In this document: one piece after another, positions 9,925-19,886 of the stretch
How positions within the stretch are numbered: the stretch's first letter is position 1
Layout: every line of letters starts with the position of its first letter
NCBI GenBank assembly: GCA_937872895.1
Contig: CALMUP010000008.1
Span: 1 to 64,000, forward strand
DNA: 64,000 nucleotides
Origin: an uncultured Verrucomicrobiota bacterium
Lineage (GTDB): Bacteria > Verrucomicrobiota > Kiritimatiellia > CAIVKH01
Direction: 5' to 3'
Translations under genes and position numbers: made by a program
The notes under the pieces: generated by a model
Told to the model about the DNA's origin: nothing
The model's input: the letters and a program-made list of their open reading frames with translations, nothing else
Database searches by the model: none

Positions 9925-10841
9925 CCACCACCGCCATCCTCTTCCCCGGCCAGGGCGCCCAGAGCGTCGGCATGGGCAAATCGTTCGCCGAAGCCTATCC
10001 CGCCGCCCGCGCCCTCTACGACCGCGCCGCGCAGATCCTCGGCTACGACCTCGCGTCCATCTCGTTCGACGGCCCGATCGAGAAACTCACCGTCTCCGCG
10101 CACGCCCAGCCCGCGATCTTCGTCGCCTCGGTCGCCGCCTGGCAGGCCGTGAAGGCGAAGTTCCCCGGCCTTGCCCCGCACGCCCTCGCCGGCCTCAGTT
10201 CCGGTGAATGGACCGCCTTGCATCTCGCCGGCGTGCTCTCCTTTGACGCCACCCTGAAGGTCCTCGAGGCCCGCGGCCGCCTGATGCAGGAAGCCTGCGA
10301 ACAGCGCCCCGGCTCGATGCTCAGCGTGCTCGGAGCCGAGGACAGCCAGTTGCAGGCCCTGTGCGATGCCACCGGCGCGGAGATGGCCAATCTGAATGCC
10401 CGCGAACAGACTGTGCTCAGCGGCAGCAGGGAGTCGATCGACGCCGCCGAGATCAAGGCCAAGGAACTCGGCATCCGCAAGGCCATCCGACTCAATGTCG
10501 CCGGTGCCTTCCACTCGTCGCTGATGAAGCCTGCGGCCGACCGCTTTGCCGACTTCCTCGCCTCGATCGATTTCGCCGCGCCCGGCCTCCCGGTTATCGC
10601 CAACGTCACCGGCCAGCCCCACGCCGCCGACCCCGCCTCGATCCGCGATGCGATGGTCCAGCAGGTGTACCGCTCGGTCCGCTGGTACCAGGGCATCGAG
10701 TGGATGGCCGCCCAGGGTGTCACCACCTACCTCGAATGCGGCCCCGGAAAAGTGTTAAGCGGACTGGTCAAGCGTATTGACAAGAATGCCTCAACGCATA
10801 GCATACAGGAACTTTCACAACTGGAAGCCTTGGCGATCTGA
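9921..10841 (+). CDS. fabD: malonyl-CoA:ACP transacylase
   Basis: FabD loads malonyl units onto acyl carrier protein. It is 306 residues from the ATG at 9921, which overlaps the fabH stop. The N-terminus has LFPGQGAQSVGMGKSF, and the active-site histidine is in GAFHSSLM. The nucleophile elbow reads AGLSSGEWTAL instead of the proteobacterial GHSLGE: the serine is kept but the preceding histidine is leucine. I believe this variant is common in PVC bacteria. An in-frame upstream extension to 9024 lies wholly inside fabH and is not coding. Confidence 0.96.
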   Translation: MTTTAILFPGQGAQSVGMGKSFAEAYPAARALYDRAAQILGYDLASISFDGPIEKLTVSAHAQPAIFVASVAAWQAVKAKFPGLAPHALAGLSSGEWTALHLAGVLSFDATLKVLEARGRLMQEACEQRPGSMLSVLGAEDSQLQALCDATGAEMANLNAREQTVLSGSRESIDAAEIKAKELGIRKAIRLNVAGAFHSSLMKPAADRFADFLASIDFAAPGLPVIANVTGQPHAADPASIRDAMVQQVYRSVRWYQGIEWMAAQGVTTYLECGPGKVLSGLVKRIDKNASTHSIQELSQLEALAI

Positions 10842-10859
10842 GGCGCCGGAATTCGCTTT

Positions 10860-11603
10860 ATGGAACTTGCAGGTAAAACAGCCATCGTGACCGGAGCCAG
10901 TGGCGGCATCGGCCAGGCCGTCGCCGAGGCCCTCGCCCGCGCCGGCGCCGACGTCGCCATCTGCGGCCAGAACCAGGAACGTCTCGCCGCCACCTCCACG
11001 CTGGTCGCCGCGACTGGCCGCCGGGTCCTGTCCTATGCGATGAACGTCGCCCAGGCCGATGCCGTGCAGCAGACCGTGGACGACGTAGCCAAGCAGTGGG
11101 GCCGGATCGACATCATGGTCAATAATGCCGGTATCACCAAGGACGGCCTGCTCATCCGCATGTCCGAATCGGACTGGGATGATGTGATCAACGTGAACCT
11201 GAAGAGCGTGTTCCTGTTCTCCAAGGCGGTTGCCCGCGTGATGATGAAGCAGCGCACCGGTTCGATCGTGAACATCGCCTCGATCATTGGCCTGATCGGC
11301 AACCCGGGGCAGGGGAACTATTCGGCCTCCAAGGGCGGCATCATCGCCTTCACGAAATCGGTCGCCCGCGAGCTCGCTTCGCGCCATGTGCGGGCCAATG
11401 CCATCGCCCCCGGGTTCATCGAGACCCGGATGACCGAAAAAATACCCGAGGATTTGCAGAAGAAGATGTTGGATTCCATACCGCTGGGACGGTACGGTAA
11501 ACCGGAAGATGTGGCCAACCTCGCCGTCTTTTTGGCCGGCGATCGTTCCGCCTACATCACCGGGCAGGTCATATCGATCTGCGGTGGAATGGTGATGCAG
11601 TAG
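10860..11603 (+). CDS. fabG: 3-oxoacyl-ACP reductase
   Basis: A 247-residue short-chain dehydrogenase that reduces 3-oxoacyl-ACP with NADPH. Visible signatures are the nucleotide motif TGASGGIGQ, NNAGITKDGLLIRM, the catalytic serine in NIASIIGL and the YSASKGG tyrosine-lysine pair. The text PEDVANLAVFLAGDRSAYITGQV near the end is typical of FabG. Its place between fabD and acpP makes the assignment to fatty-acid synthesis, rather than another SDR role, secure. Confidence 0.97.
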   Translation: MELAGKTAIVTGASGGIGQAVAEALARAGADVAICGQNQERLAATSTLVAATGRRVLSYAMNVAQADAVQQTVDDVAKQWGRIDIMVNNAGITKDGLLIRMSESDWDDVINVNLKSVFLFSKAVARVMMKQRTGSIVNIASIIGLIGNPGQGNYSASKGGIIAFTKSVARELASRHVRANAIAPGFIETRMTEKIPEDLQKKMLDSIPLGRYGKPEDVANLAVFLAGDRSAYITGQVISICGGMVMQ

Positions 11604-11630
11604 GAAACTTAACGCAGAAGGAGATACGTC

Positions 11631-11870
11631 ATGGCACTGGAAGAGAAAGTAAAGGAAATCATCGTCGAGCAGCTCGGCGTTAACGCGGAACAGGTCACCA
11701 ACGAAGCTTCGTTCATCGAAGACCTCGGCGCCGACTCCCTCGACACCGTCGAGCTCGTCATGGCGTTCGAAGAGGAATTCGGGGCCGAGATTCCGGATGA
11801 AGACGCCGAGAAGCTGACCACCGTCGGCGCCGTCGTCAGCTACCTGAAGGAAAAAGGCTACAACGGTTAA
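11631..11870 (+). CDS. acpP: acyl carrier protein
   Basis: A 79-residue acidic protein with the phosphopantetheine attachment serine in [17 protein letters not shown]. It carries acyl intermediates for the type II system encoded around it. A very strong ribosome site, GAAGGAG, lies before the ATG. The stop codon is embedded in a terminator-like hairpin (11860-11890) and a second very stable hairpin follows before fabF. That would suit making more carrier protein than FabF. Confidence 0.98.
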   Translation: MALEEKVKEIIVEQLGVNAEQVTNEASFIEDLGADSLDTVELVMAFEEEFGAEIPDEDAEKLTTVGAVVSYLKEKGYNG

Positions 11871-11890
11871 TTCCGTTGTTGTTCCTTTTT
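11860..11890 (+). terminator. intrinsic-terminator-like hairpin at the end of acpP
   Basis: Arms ACAACGG (11860-11866) and CCGTTGT (11873-11879) form a 7-bp stem around the six-base loop that contains the TAA stop of acpP. A T-rich tract, ttcctttttg, follows. The stem is short, so termination would be partial at best. It could raise acpP transcript level over fabF or protect the 3' end of a short acpP message. Confidence 0.5.
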
Positions 11891-11901
11891 GCATGATTGC
11901 T

Positions 11902-11935
11902 CCGGGAAGACCGGCCAACCGGCTGGTCTTCCCGG
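11902..11935 (+). promoter_or_regulatory. 15-bp perfect-stem hairpin just before fabF
   Basis: Positions 11902-11916 and 11921-11935 pair over 15 bp (one G-U pair in RNA) around the tetraloop AACC. The hairpin ends only 10 bases before the fabF ATG. In the remaining bases (gtctctttcc) there is no Shine-Dalgarno sequence. It can act as a partial terminator, an RNA processing or stability element, or a block to fabF translation initiation; sequence alone does not decide which. Confidence 0.7.
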
Positions 11936-11945
11936 GTCTCTTTCC

Positions 11946-13190
11946 ATGAGCAAACGTCGTGTTGTCGTAACGGGCCTCGGGGTGGTTTCACCTCTGGGAT
12001 GTGATCTGGCCAAATTCTGGGAGCGCCTCACCGGCGGTGTGTCCGGCATCGGACCGCTGACCTACTTCGATGCCTCCGCCTTCCGCTCGCGGATCGGCGG
12101 TCAGGTGATCGAATTCAACGCGACCGACTTCGTCACCCCGAAGGAACAGCGGCGCATGGACCCGTTCAGCGTGCTCGGCATCGCCTCGGGCAAGCTGGCC
12201 TTCCGGGATTCGGGCCTCGATCCGTCCGCGATCGACCTGGAACGCGCCGGCGTGATTTATGCCTCCGGCATCGGCGGCATCCAGGTCCTGCTCGACCAGT
12301 CCCGCATCCTGGCTGCGAAAGGCCCGTCCCGCTTTTCCCCGTTCATGATCCCCCAGATGATCACGAACATCACCGCCGGCCACATCGCGATCGAGTACGG
12401 CCTGCGCGGACCCAATTTCTGCATCACGTCGGCCTGCGCTTCCGCCACCCATTCCATCGGCGAAGCCATGCGCCTGATCCAGCACGGCGAAGCCGAGGTC
12501 ATGGTGGTGGGCGGCTCGGAAGCCTCGCTGAATGAACTCGGCGTTGGCGGCTTCTGCGCGATGCACGCCCTGAGTCAGCGCAACGATGCCCCGCAGCAGG
12601 CCTCGCGTCCGTTCGACCGTGACCGCGATGGCTTCGTCATCTCCGAAGGTGCCGCCACCCTGGTGATCGAGGAGTACGAACACGCGAGGAAACGCGGCGC
12701 GAACATCTATTGCGAGCTGGCCGGCTACGGCCGCACCTGCGACGCCTACCACATCACCGCGCCCGACGAGTTCGGCCGTGGCGCCGCCCGCGGCATGGAA
12801 CTGGCCATCCAGGACGCCGGCCTCAACCCTGACCAGATCGACTACATCAACGCCCATGGCACCAGCACCGAGCTGAATGACAAGTGCGAGACCATGGCCA
12901 TCAAGAAGGCCCTCGGCGAGGACAACGCCCGCAAGGTCATGATCAGCTCGAACAAGTCGATGACCGGCCACACCCTCGGCGCGGCCGGCGGCATCGAATC
13001 GGTCGCCTGCGCCCTGACCATCAAGTACGGCGTCATCCCGCCGACCATCAACCTCGACAATCCCGACCCGAATTGCGACCTCGACTATGTCCCGCACACC
13101 GCGCGCGAGAAGAAGGTCAAGGCCTGCCTGAACAACTCCCTCGGCTTCGGCGGCCACAACGCCACCTTGTGTTTCAAGGCGTTGGAGTAA
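11946..13190 (+). CDS. fabF: beta-ketoacyl-ACP synthase II
   Basis: FabF elongates acyl chains by condensing acyl-ACP with malonyl-ACP. The 414-residue protein has the Cys-His-His triad in context: cysteine in TSACASATHS, histidine in INAHGTSTE and histidine in MTGHTLGAAGG. The family start is MSKRRVVVTGLGVVSPLG at 11946. A reading from 11889 would translate through the stable hairpin at 11902-11935 and is unlikely. No ribosome site is visible ahead of the ATG, which is unusual among its neighbours. Confidence 0.97.
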   Translation: MSKRRVVVTGLGVVSPLGCDLAKFWERLTGGVSGIGPLTYFDASAFRSRIGGQVIEFNATDFVTPKEQRRMDPFSVLGIASGKLAFRDSGLDPSAIDLERAGVIYASGIGGIQVLLDQSRILAAKGPSRFSPFMIPQMITNITAGHIAIEYGLRGPNFCITSACASATHSIGEAMRLIQHGEAEVMVVGGSEASLNELGVGGFCAMHALSQRNDAPQQASRPFDRDRDGFVISEGAATLVIEEYEHARKRGANIYCELAGYGRTCDAYHITAPDEFGRGAARGMELAIQDAGLNPDQIDYINAHGTSTELNDKCETMAIKKALGEDNARKVMISSNKSMTGHTLGAAGGIESVACALTIKYGVIPPTINLDNPDPNCDLDYVPHTAREKKVKACLNNSLGFGGHNATLCFKALE

Positions 13191-13204
13191 ACGCCGGGGC
13201 GGCT

Positions 13205-13240
13205 GCTTCAAGGGTGCAAGGGTGCAGGGGTTCAAGGGGC
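13205..13240. repeat. short tandem CAAGGGTGCA repeat
   Basis: Between fabF and the DHH gene, the unit TTCAAGGGTGCAAGGGTGCA is followed by a degenerate copy ending TTCAAGGGG. It is low-complexity, near-tandem and intergenic, and belongs with the other dispersed intergenic repeats in this window. No coding or regulatory role is visible. Confidence 0.5.
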
Positions 13241-13280
13241 GTGATCGGGATTCGTGTCCGGTTTGTGCCTGCGTGCTACC

Positions 13281-14366
13281 ATGAATGATGTCGAACGTTC
13301 CGCCGCTGAAAAGCGCATCGACCAGCTGGGTGCGATCCTCCCGCACAAACGGCGCATTCTCATCATGCCGCACGACTATCCCGATCCCGACGCGCTGGCC
13401 TCGGCCGCGGCGATGCACCTGCTGTTGGTGAAGAAGTTCGGCATCCACAGCCAGATCGCGTTTAACGGTACCGTCTCGCGCGCCGAGAACAAGGAGTTGC
13501 TCAAGCGCCTCCGCTACAAGTGGGTCCGCACCAGTTCGCTCGTCCCGCCGAGCCGCCCGATGTACGCGATTCTCGTCGATACCGCCCCGTGGTCGACCAA
13601 CATCACCATCCCGCCCTTCGTGAAGCCGATCGCCGTGGTGGACCACCATTGCCACACGCGTGCACACCAGGCCCGCGACCTGTTCGCCGACATCCGGACC
13701 GGTGCCGGGGCCACCACCACGATCATGCACGAGTACCTCAAGGCCGCCGGGGTCGTGCCGCCGCGCTGGCTCGCCGCCATCATGGCCTATGCGATCAGTT
13801 CGGAAACCCTCGACCTCTCCCGCGAGTACGAGGAGCCCGACGTCAAGGCCTACATCGACCTCGCCGCACGGGCCGATCTGAAGATCATCGGCAAGATCCG
13901 CCACGCCCCGCTGCCGCGCAGCTACTACGCGCTGCTGCAGGAAGCGCTTACCAATGCGCGCAAGTACGAGAAGGCGGCGTGGAGCCACCTGTCGGGCATC
14001 GAACAGCCGGAGATCGTCGCCGAGGTCGCCGACCTGCTGCTGCGCATGGAAGGCCTGCGCTGGTCCTTCTGCACCGCCCATGTCAACGACGGCCTCTTCG
14101 TGTCGCTGCGCAGCAACGAGCGCGGCGCGCGCTGCAGCCAATTGCTGCGCGCCGTCATCGCCCGCAAGGGCTCGTCTGGCGGACACGACAGCATGGCCGC
14201 CGGCTTCATGGACCTGTCGGGCTTGTCGGACACCGACCGACTCGAACGCCGCCGCAACCTCGTCGGCGCGATTCTCGGCAAGATTTTCCGCAAGTCGCCG
14301 ATCGACTACGACCGCATCGAGCAACTCTCCCAGCCGCTCTCCCACCAACCCGCACCCGAGGCGTGA
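13281..14366 (+). CDS. DHH-family phosphoesterase (nanoRNase/pAp phosphatase-like)
   Basis: A 361-residue cytoplasmic protein. The DHH-type metal sites are HDYPDPDALAS near residue 30, an aspartate in AILVDTAP and the name-giving VDHHCH near residue 118. The DHHA1 domain ends in SSGGHDSMAAGF. This layout is that of NrnA-like enzymes, which hydrolyse very short RNAs or 3'-phosphoadenosine-5'-phosphate. A GTG at 13254 would add nine residues; the ATG at 13281 is preferred because family similarity starts later. It lies 90 bases after fabF, probably at the end of the core run. Confidence 0.85.
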   Translation: MNDVERSAAEKRIDQLGAILPHKRRILIMPHDYPDPDALASAAAMHLLLVKKFGIHSQIAFNGTVSRAENKELLKRLRYKWVRTSSLVPPSRPMYAILVDTAPWSTNITIPPFVKPIAVVDHHCHTRAHQARDLFADIRTGAGATTTIMHEYLKAAGVVPPRWLAAIMAYAISSETLDLSREYEEPDVKAYIDLAARADLKIIGKIRHAPLPRSYYALLQEALTNARKYEKAAWSHLSGIEQPEIVAEVADLLLRMEGLRWSFCTAHVNDGLFVSLRSNERGARCSQLLRAVIARKGSSGGHDSMAAGFMDLSGLSDTDRLERRRNLVGAILGKIFRKSPIDYDRIEQLSQPLSHQPAPEA

Positions 14367-14771
14367 TCCCCCGCGCTTCCGCGAAGGAAGAAGGTTGAAC
14401 CACCCGCTTCGCTAGAGGACACAGAGGTCACGGAGGGGGATCTGGACACGCGGATTACCTGAGAATGTCATGCGCCTGAGGACGCGACAGAATAACTTAA
14501 AGAGGGAACCGCTGATACCCCGGATGTACGCGGATCGGAACAGCAACATCATGTTTTCCCAATCCGGCATCGGCCAATAACCATCTCCCCATCCACACCT
14601 TCCGTGCAATTCGCGGACTCTTCTTTTCGGGAAATCAGCGAGCCGGAATCCAACGGGGACCTGATAGGAGGGCTCAGGCACCCGTTCTTCGTCGTGAGCG
14701 TTGTCGACATCGTGTTCCGGTTCTACAAAGCGAACGACAAAGCGCACGATCAGGGATACCAGGAGGAGTTG
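14367..14771. other. 405-base intergenic stretch with decayed repeats
   Basis: No credible gene is seen. It holds fragments of the dispersed families found elsewhere in the window: CTAGAGGACACAGAGG with TCACGGAG at about 14410-14436, and a GAACCGCTGATACC/TACGCGGAT type element at 14505-14540. An open frame continues upstream from the next gene to 14604, but its composition is not protein-like and the good ribosome site lies much later. Confidence 0.6.
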
Positions 14772-15233
14772 ATGGAAAGGTTGATGGTTGGATGGATGGG
14801 TTTGGTGGTGTTGACCGTGGCGGTGGGTGCTTCGGTGGTGGCACCCCGTTTGTATTTCCTCAACGGGCAGGCGTATCCGGCTTCGGTTGCGCCGGCCTAC
14901 CATGTCTTGCCGGGTGTTCCGGTGGAATGGAATGCGTTGCTTCGTCCACCCGGAACCAACGATGTGCTGGGGTATGTTGCACGATCCGAGACGGTTACCT
15001 GCCGCACGGCAGCATCGGGGCTGTTGGTCTGTTCGGACGGACAGGAAATCGCCGGCGACGGCTTGACCGTGCAGCAGCTTTTCCAACGTCTCGCCGAGAA
15101 CTACGCCATCCTGCATACCCCTCAGCATGCACCACGCCGGCTGCCGGTCAGCACGGTCGGCGAACTGCGGTTAAACGACACGGTGGAGTACGAGTTGGAA
15201 ATCCCGAATCTCGCCGAACCACCAGCTGAATAG
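14772..15233 (+). CDS. small membrane-anchored hypothetical protein
   Basis: The 153-residue product is not assigned to a family. The ATG at 14772 sits five bases after a perfect AGGAGG, which decides the start over the open frame beginning at 14604. Residues ~6-24 form one hydrophobic segment (MVGWMGLVVLTVAVGASVV), probably an anchor with the rest outside the cytoplasm. The body starts APRLYFLNGQAYP and has two cysteines (in ETVTCRTA and LLVCSDG) that could form a disulfide. The protein stands alone between repeat-rich stretches. Function unknown. Confidence 0.6.
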   Translation: MERLMVGWMGLVVLTVAVGASVVAPRLYFLNGQAYPASVAPAYHVLPGVPVEWNALLRPPGTNDVLGYVARSETVTCRTAASGLLVCSDGQEIAGDGLTVQQLFQRLAENYAILHTPQHAPRRLPVSTVGELRLNDTVEYELEIPNLAEPPAE

Positions 15234-15244
15234 CCTACGAAACG

Positions 15245-15285
15245 AATGGGGACATAGCTTATCAGCATCTGTCTGTCCTTGTGAG
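15245..15285. repeat. REP-like palindromic element, copy A
   Basis: The copy reads AATGGGGACATAGC near its left end and CTGTCTGTCCTTG near its right end. Left GGACA pairs with right TGTCC. The same layout and most of the same bases occur at 17590-17630 and 17737-17775. A partial copy (CGGGGAC, then GCGGGGACATAGC) follows at 15299-15328. Palindromic GGGGACA-type repeats of this kind are often scattered by REP-associated tyrosine transposases; none is encoded here. Confidence 0.7.
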
Positions 15286-15467
15286 AAAAGGGGAAAAACG
15301 GGGACGGGAAAAGCGGGGACATAGCACGCATCGTCAGAGGACGCAGAAGGCGTGTCGAATCTGTCCAGCCGGGTGAACCGGAAGCCCCATTCCATAATAT
15401 GTGTTTCGCCGCCCGTTGGTTCGGTGTACCGTTGCAGGGTAACATCGGGGATTCCAGGAAGTCAGTC

Positions 15468-17516
15468 ATGGCACACATACCTAGCAAGTGTTCAACCCTC
15501 AGGATGGCGGTTTTTCTCGCGCTGATGGGTTTCGTTTTGCTTCAGGGAGCGCGCGCGCAGACGAACCTGTTCGGGCAGGCGCTGGTCCTTGATGGCACCA
15601 ACCAGCATGTCGCGATTCCGCCCAATACCCTGATCGGCCCGGAGTTCACCGTGGAGGCGTGGGTCAACGTGCGGGCGCATGCCGACTGGGGACGCCTGTT
15701 CGAAACGGGCAACGGACCGGGCGACAACAACATCCTGTGCGCGCTGTCGGCGGGCGGCAGCGGACAGCCCATCTTCCGATGGTACAACGGCGGCAGCTTG
15801 GTGGGCGACCTGCTGTCGCCGACCACGCTCCCGCTGAACGCCTGGACGCATCTGGCGTTCACGTACGATGGGACGAACGCGGCGATCGTCATGAATGGGA
15901 ACGTCGTGACGTCTGGCGTCTTCACGCCGCCGAACGTGGTGCTGCGGTCGTCGAACTACGTGGGGCGGAGCCTGTACGCTGCCGATGGCTACGCGGACGC
16001 TTCGATCGAGGACTTCCGCATCTGGTCCGTCGCGCGTCCGACAAACTTCATCCAGGCCGCGATGAACACGGCGTTGACCGGCGAAGAGGGCGATCTGCTG
16101 GCCTATTATCCGTTCGACGAGACCGGCGGCACCACCGCGGTCAACCGCGCCGACACCACCGGCGCGGCCCTCAATGGCACCTATGTGAACGGTCCGACCA
16201 ACGTCCCCTCGGGCTTGTATGCGCCGATTCCGCCGGTCAGGACCCTCAACTACTATCCGATGGGTGAGGCGGAAGGCGGCATACCGGGTATCGCGACTAC
16301 GGGAACGGTCGATCTCGCGATGGGCAACAACCTGGTCACCAGCAGCGTGTACAGCGTCAACCGGCCCGCCTATTCCGCCGATGTCCCCTCCGACCCTGCG
16401 GCGGGCAGTACACGGTCGATGGAGTTTTTCGCCAGCCCGCTCGGGGGCTACCAGGACCATCCCTGTTATGTTTCAGGACATTTCAGCAGTACCATCACCG
16501 ACAATTTCGGCCTCGAATGCTGGGTGAAGCTGGCGTCGGACAGCGACACGCGCTACATCGTATACAACGGCAATTCCGAAGCCACGCCGAATGTTTTGTG
16601 GAACGGCTTCGGCATCATTCAGGGCGGGTCATCCGTCCTGGCCCGGTTTGGCGGTGTTGTGGAATTTGGCACCACCCAGATCGAGACCAATGTCTGGACC
16701 CATCTGGCCCTTGTGCGTGACAACGGCGTCGCCACCTTTTATGTCAATGGCGAGCCGGCCGGGTCGACCACCCAGGCCCCGAACGCGGTGAAATCCTATG
16801 AATCGAGTTTTTACAGCCGCGGTTTTGTCGTCGGTTCGCGGTTCTACAACCCGATGTATGGCAACTTCGCCGGCAAGATCGATGAAATCCGACTCTTCAC
16901 CTTTTTCCCCGGCACCTTCCGTGCGGACAGCTTGCGCGTGAGCCGGAGTGCGTCCATCGCCTCCACCGAAAAAGCCGGCAGTGGGTTCCGCCTGAACTGG
17001 CCCACCAACAAGGGACCCTTTTTCGTGCAGACGGCCACGCAGTTGACGGATCCGACGTGGACGACGTTGACGAATGTCGTCGTGACCAACGAGCTCGCCT
17101 CACTGGTGGACAACGCCGGGCCGAGCGGCTTCTACCGCCTGGTCCATGCGAACACGACGGCGGCACCCGTGACCTGCACCGCCCTGCTGGCGCCTCCACA
17201 TTTCTACGGGTACTCCACGCTCACCTTCTTTTGGGGAGGGCGTCAAACGAACGTTTCCGTGACGCTGGACGCTTCACCCATCATCAGGGCGCAAAGCACC
17301 TGCACGAACACCACGTTCACCTACCGCTGGCGGTGCTCTCCGACGAGCCCCAACATCAGTGGCTGGAACACTCCGACCCTGCACATCCCGGCAAATACGT
17401 TTGGAGTGGGGGATGTGACCATCTCGCTGGACGTCACGGACAGCCTCGGCGCAACCCGCACCTTCACGCGGGTCCTCCCGTACTTTCCACCCGGCAACAC
17501 CCCTCCCGACGCCTGA
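15468..17516 (+). CDS. secreted protein with two LamG/concanavalin-like domains
   Basis: A 682-residue protein. The ATG at 15468 follows AGGAAG and begins a clear signal peptide (MAVFLALMGFVLLQGARAQ). Two LamG-like jelly-roll domains are seen at about residues 33-255 and 258-485, each with the LxLDGTNxxVxIP or FGLECWVKL start and a WTHLAxxxD strand. A linker with TATQLTDPTWTTLTN follows, a phrase common in PVC exported proteins, then a C-terminal beta-rich domain. LamG domains bind glycans or proteins, so a surface or carbohydrate role is plausible. No sorting signal is recognised at the C-terminus. The gene is bracketed by REP-like palindromes on both sides. Confidence 0.85.
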   Translation: MAHIPSKCSTLRMAVFLALMGFVLLQGARAQTNLFGQALVLDGTNQHVAIPPNTLIGPEFTVEAWVNVRAHADWGRLFETGNGPGDNNILCALSAGGSGQPIFRWYNGGSLVGDLLSPTTLPLNAWTHLAFTYDGTNAAIVMNGNVVTSGVFTPPNVVLRSSNYVGRSLYAADGYADASIEDFRIWSVARPTNFIQAAMNTALTGEEGDLLAYYPFDETGGTTAVNRADTTGAALNGTYVNGPTNVPSGLYAPIPPVRTLNYYPMGEAEGGIPGIATTGTVDLAMGNNLVTSSVYSVNRPAYSADVPSDPAAGSTRSMEFFASPLGGYQDHPCYVSGHFSSTITDNFGLECWVKLASDSDTRYIVYNGNSEATPNVLWNGFGIIQGGSSVLARFGGVVEFGTTQIETNVWTHLALVRDNGVATFYVNGEPAGSTTQAPNAVKSYESSFYSRGFVVGSRFYNPMYGNFAGKIDEIRLFTFFPGTFRADSLRVSRSASIASTEKAGSGFRLNWPTNKGPFFVQTATQLTDPTWTTLTNVVVTNELASLVDNAGPSGFYRLVHANTTAAPVTCTALLAPPHFYGYSTLTFFWGGRQTNVSVTLDASPIIRAQSTCTNTTFTYRWRCSPTSPNISGWNTPTLHIPANTFGVGDVTISLDVTDSLGATRTFTRVLPYFPPGNTPPDA

Positions 17517-17589
17517 CCACCCGCCCGCCGAAGGCGTATCCGCCAGGGCGGGCTCCGCTGAAGGACGCGGAGAGAACAACGGGAAGGTC

Positions 17590-17630
17590 AACGGGGACAT
17601 AGCCTATCGGCGATTGTCTGTCCCTGATTG
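17590..17630. repeat. REP-like palindromic element, copy B
   Basis: This copy begins AACGGGGACATAGCCTATCG and ends TGTCTGTCCCTGATTG. Its GGGACA left arm pairs with the TGTCCC right arm. It matches copy A in order and spacing, and copy C in its right half. Confidence 0.7.
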
Positions 17631-17689
17631 CACTGAAAAGGAACCGCGAATAGCGCGGAGATACGCGGATAAGGCCATGAGAAGGAACC

Positions 17690-17775
17690 AACAGGGGAAT
17701 CAACAGGGACGAATCAACAGGGACATACAAGGAATCAACAGGGACATACAATGTTGGCTTGTCTGTCCTTGATTG
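17690..17775. repeat. REP-like element copy C preceded by tandem half-units
   Basis: The unit AATCAACAGGGACATACA or a close variant is repeated head to tail from 17690, then runs into a full copy at 17737-17775. That copy ends in TTGTCTGTCCTTGATTG, as in copies A and B. The stuttered left half suggests local expansion by slippage or unequal recombination. Confidence 0.65.
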
Positions 17776-17868
17776 TACCGATTGTGGTGCAGTCAGGCAT
17801 TCCCTTGAACGATTCACCCCTTCCGCTCCATCCGCGGTTCTTCCGCCGGTTTGGTCCGGTATGAGTAA

Positions 17869-18975
<1,107 letters not shown>

Positions 18976-19031
18976 GTCCCTCCGCACTTCCGCATCATCC
19001 TCCCGCCGCGTCGTGGTAACAGGACCGGGCC

Positions 19032-19886
19032 GTGTCGGCCCGCTCCAATTGGCAGGATTGGAATGTCGTGAATGATCGAACCTTGATTCGCTGGGTGATC
19101 GTCGCCGTGGTGGTGCTCGCCCTGCTCAACCTCCCCGCATCGCTATCCTCCGGGATCAAGGCGATGTTTCGGGAGACAGCCCGGCCGCTGCAAAGCGCGG
19201 TGGATGGCCTGGTCGGGGCCGGTCGCCACTTTTTTGCCTCGGTGGGCCGGATCCCCAGCCTGGCCCGTGAGAACGACCAGCTCCGGCTGGAGGTGGCCCG
19301 TTTGCAGGCGGAACGCAACCAGGCTCGCGCGCTGGAGGCGGAGAATGCCGAGTTGCGCCGCCAGCTGAAGTTTTCCCCGCCGCCCGAAACGGAATGGATT
19401 GCCGCCGAGGTGCTGGCCCGCAGCCGCGACGGCTGGTGGCAGACCATTCGCCTGAACAAGGGATCGGGTCATGGTATCGCGGAGAACATGGCGGTGGTGT
19501 CACTGGACGGACTGGTCGGAAAAACCGTCGCGGTGTCGCGCAATACCGCCGATGTATTGCTGCTCTCCGATCCGGCCTGCAAGGTTTCCGCCCGCGTTCT
19601 CCGCACCGGTTCATTCGGCGTGGTCAACGGGCGCGGCCCGTCCTGGTCCGGCCAGGTGTTCTGCCGGATGGAATTCATCCACAAGAATGACGATATCGAA
19701 CCGGGTGACGAGGTGGTCGCCTCCGGGCTCGGCGGCGTATTCCCGGCGAACATCCCGATCGGTTACATCGACCGCGTCACCACCGACCACTCGGGCCTGT
19801 TCCAGCAGGCTGATGTGATCACCCACGCCGACCTCGGGAACCTGCGGTACGTCTTCGTGATGAAGCGGAAGGAGGCGGGTCCGTGA
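19032..19886 (+). CDS. mreC: rod shape-determining protein MreC
   Basis: A 284-residue inner-membrane protein: a short cytoplasmic start, one transmembrane helix (WVIVAVVVLALLNLP), a coiled coil around residues 70-115 (ENDQLRLEVARLQAERN and LEAENAELRRQL) and the beta-rich periplasmic part with VVSLDGLVGKTVAVS. It links MreB to the wall synthesis enzymes. The start is uncertain: a GTG at 19032 has AGGA at good spacing, and a second in-frame GTG lies at 19068. The stop overlaps mreD. Confidence 0.93.
   Translation: MSARSNWQDWNVVNDRTLIRWVIVAVVVLALLNLPASLSSGIKAMFRETARPLQSAVDGLVGAGRHFFASVGRIPSLARENDQLRLEVARLQAERNQARALEAENAELRRQLKFSPPPETEWIAAEVLARSRDGWWQTIRLNKGSGHGIAENMAVVSLDGLVGKTVAVSRNTADVLLLSDPACKVSARVLRTGSFGVVNGRGPSWSGQVFCRMEFIHKNDDIEPGDEVVASGLGGVFPANIPIGYIDRVTTDHSGLFQQADVITHADLGNLRYVFVMKRKEAGP

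Noticed and set aside
11988-14348. A 786-codon minus-strand open frame opposite fabF and the DHH gene
   Set aside because: It spans two well-supported plus-strand genes and has no recognisable domain or ribosome site.
14604-14771. N-terminal extension of the small membrane protein from 14604
   Set aside because: The extra 56 codons read through repeat-like DNA, while a perfect AGGAGG and a membrane helix start are at 14772.
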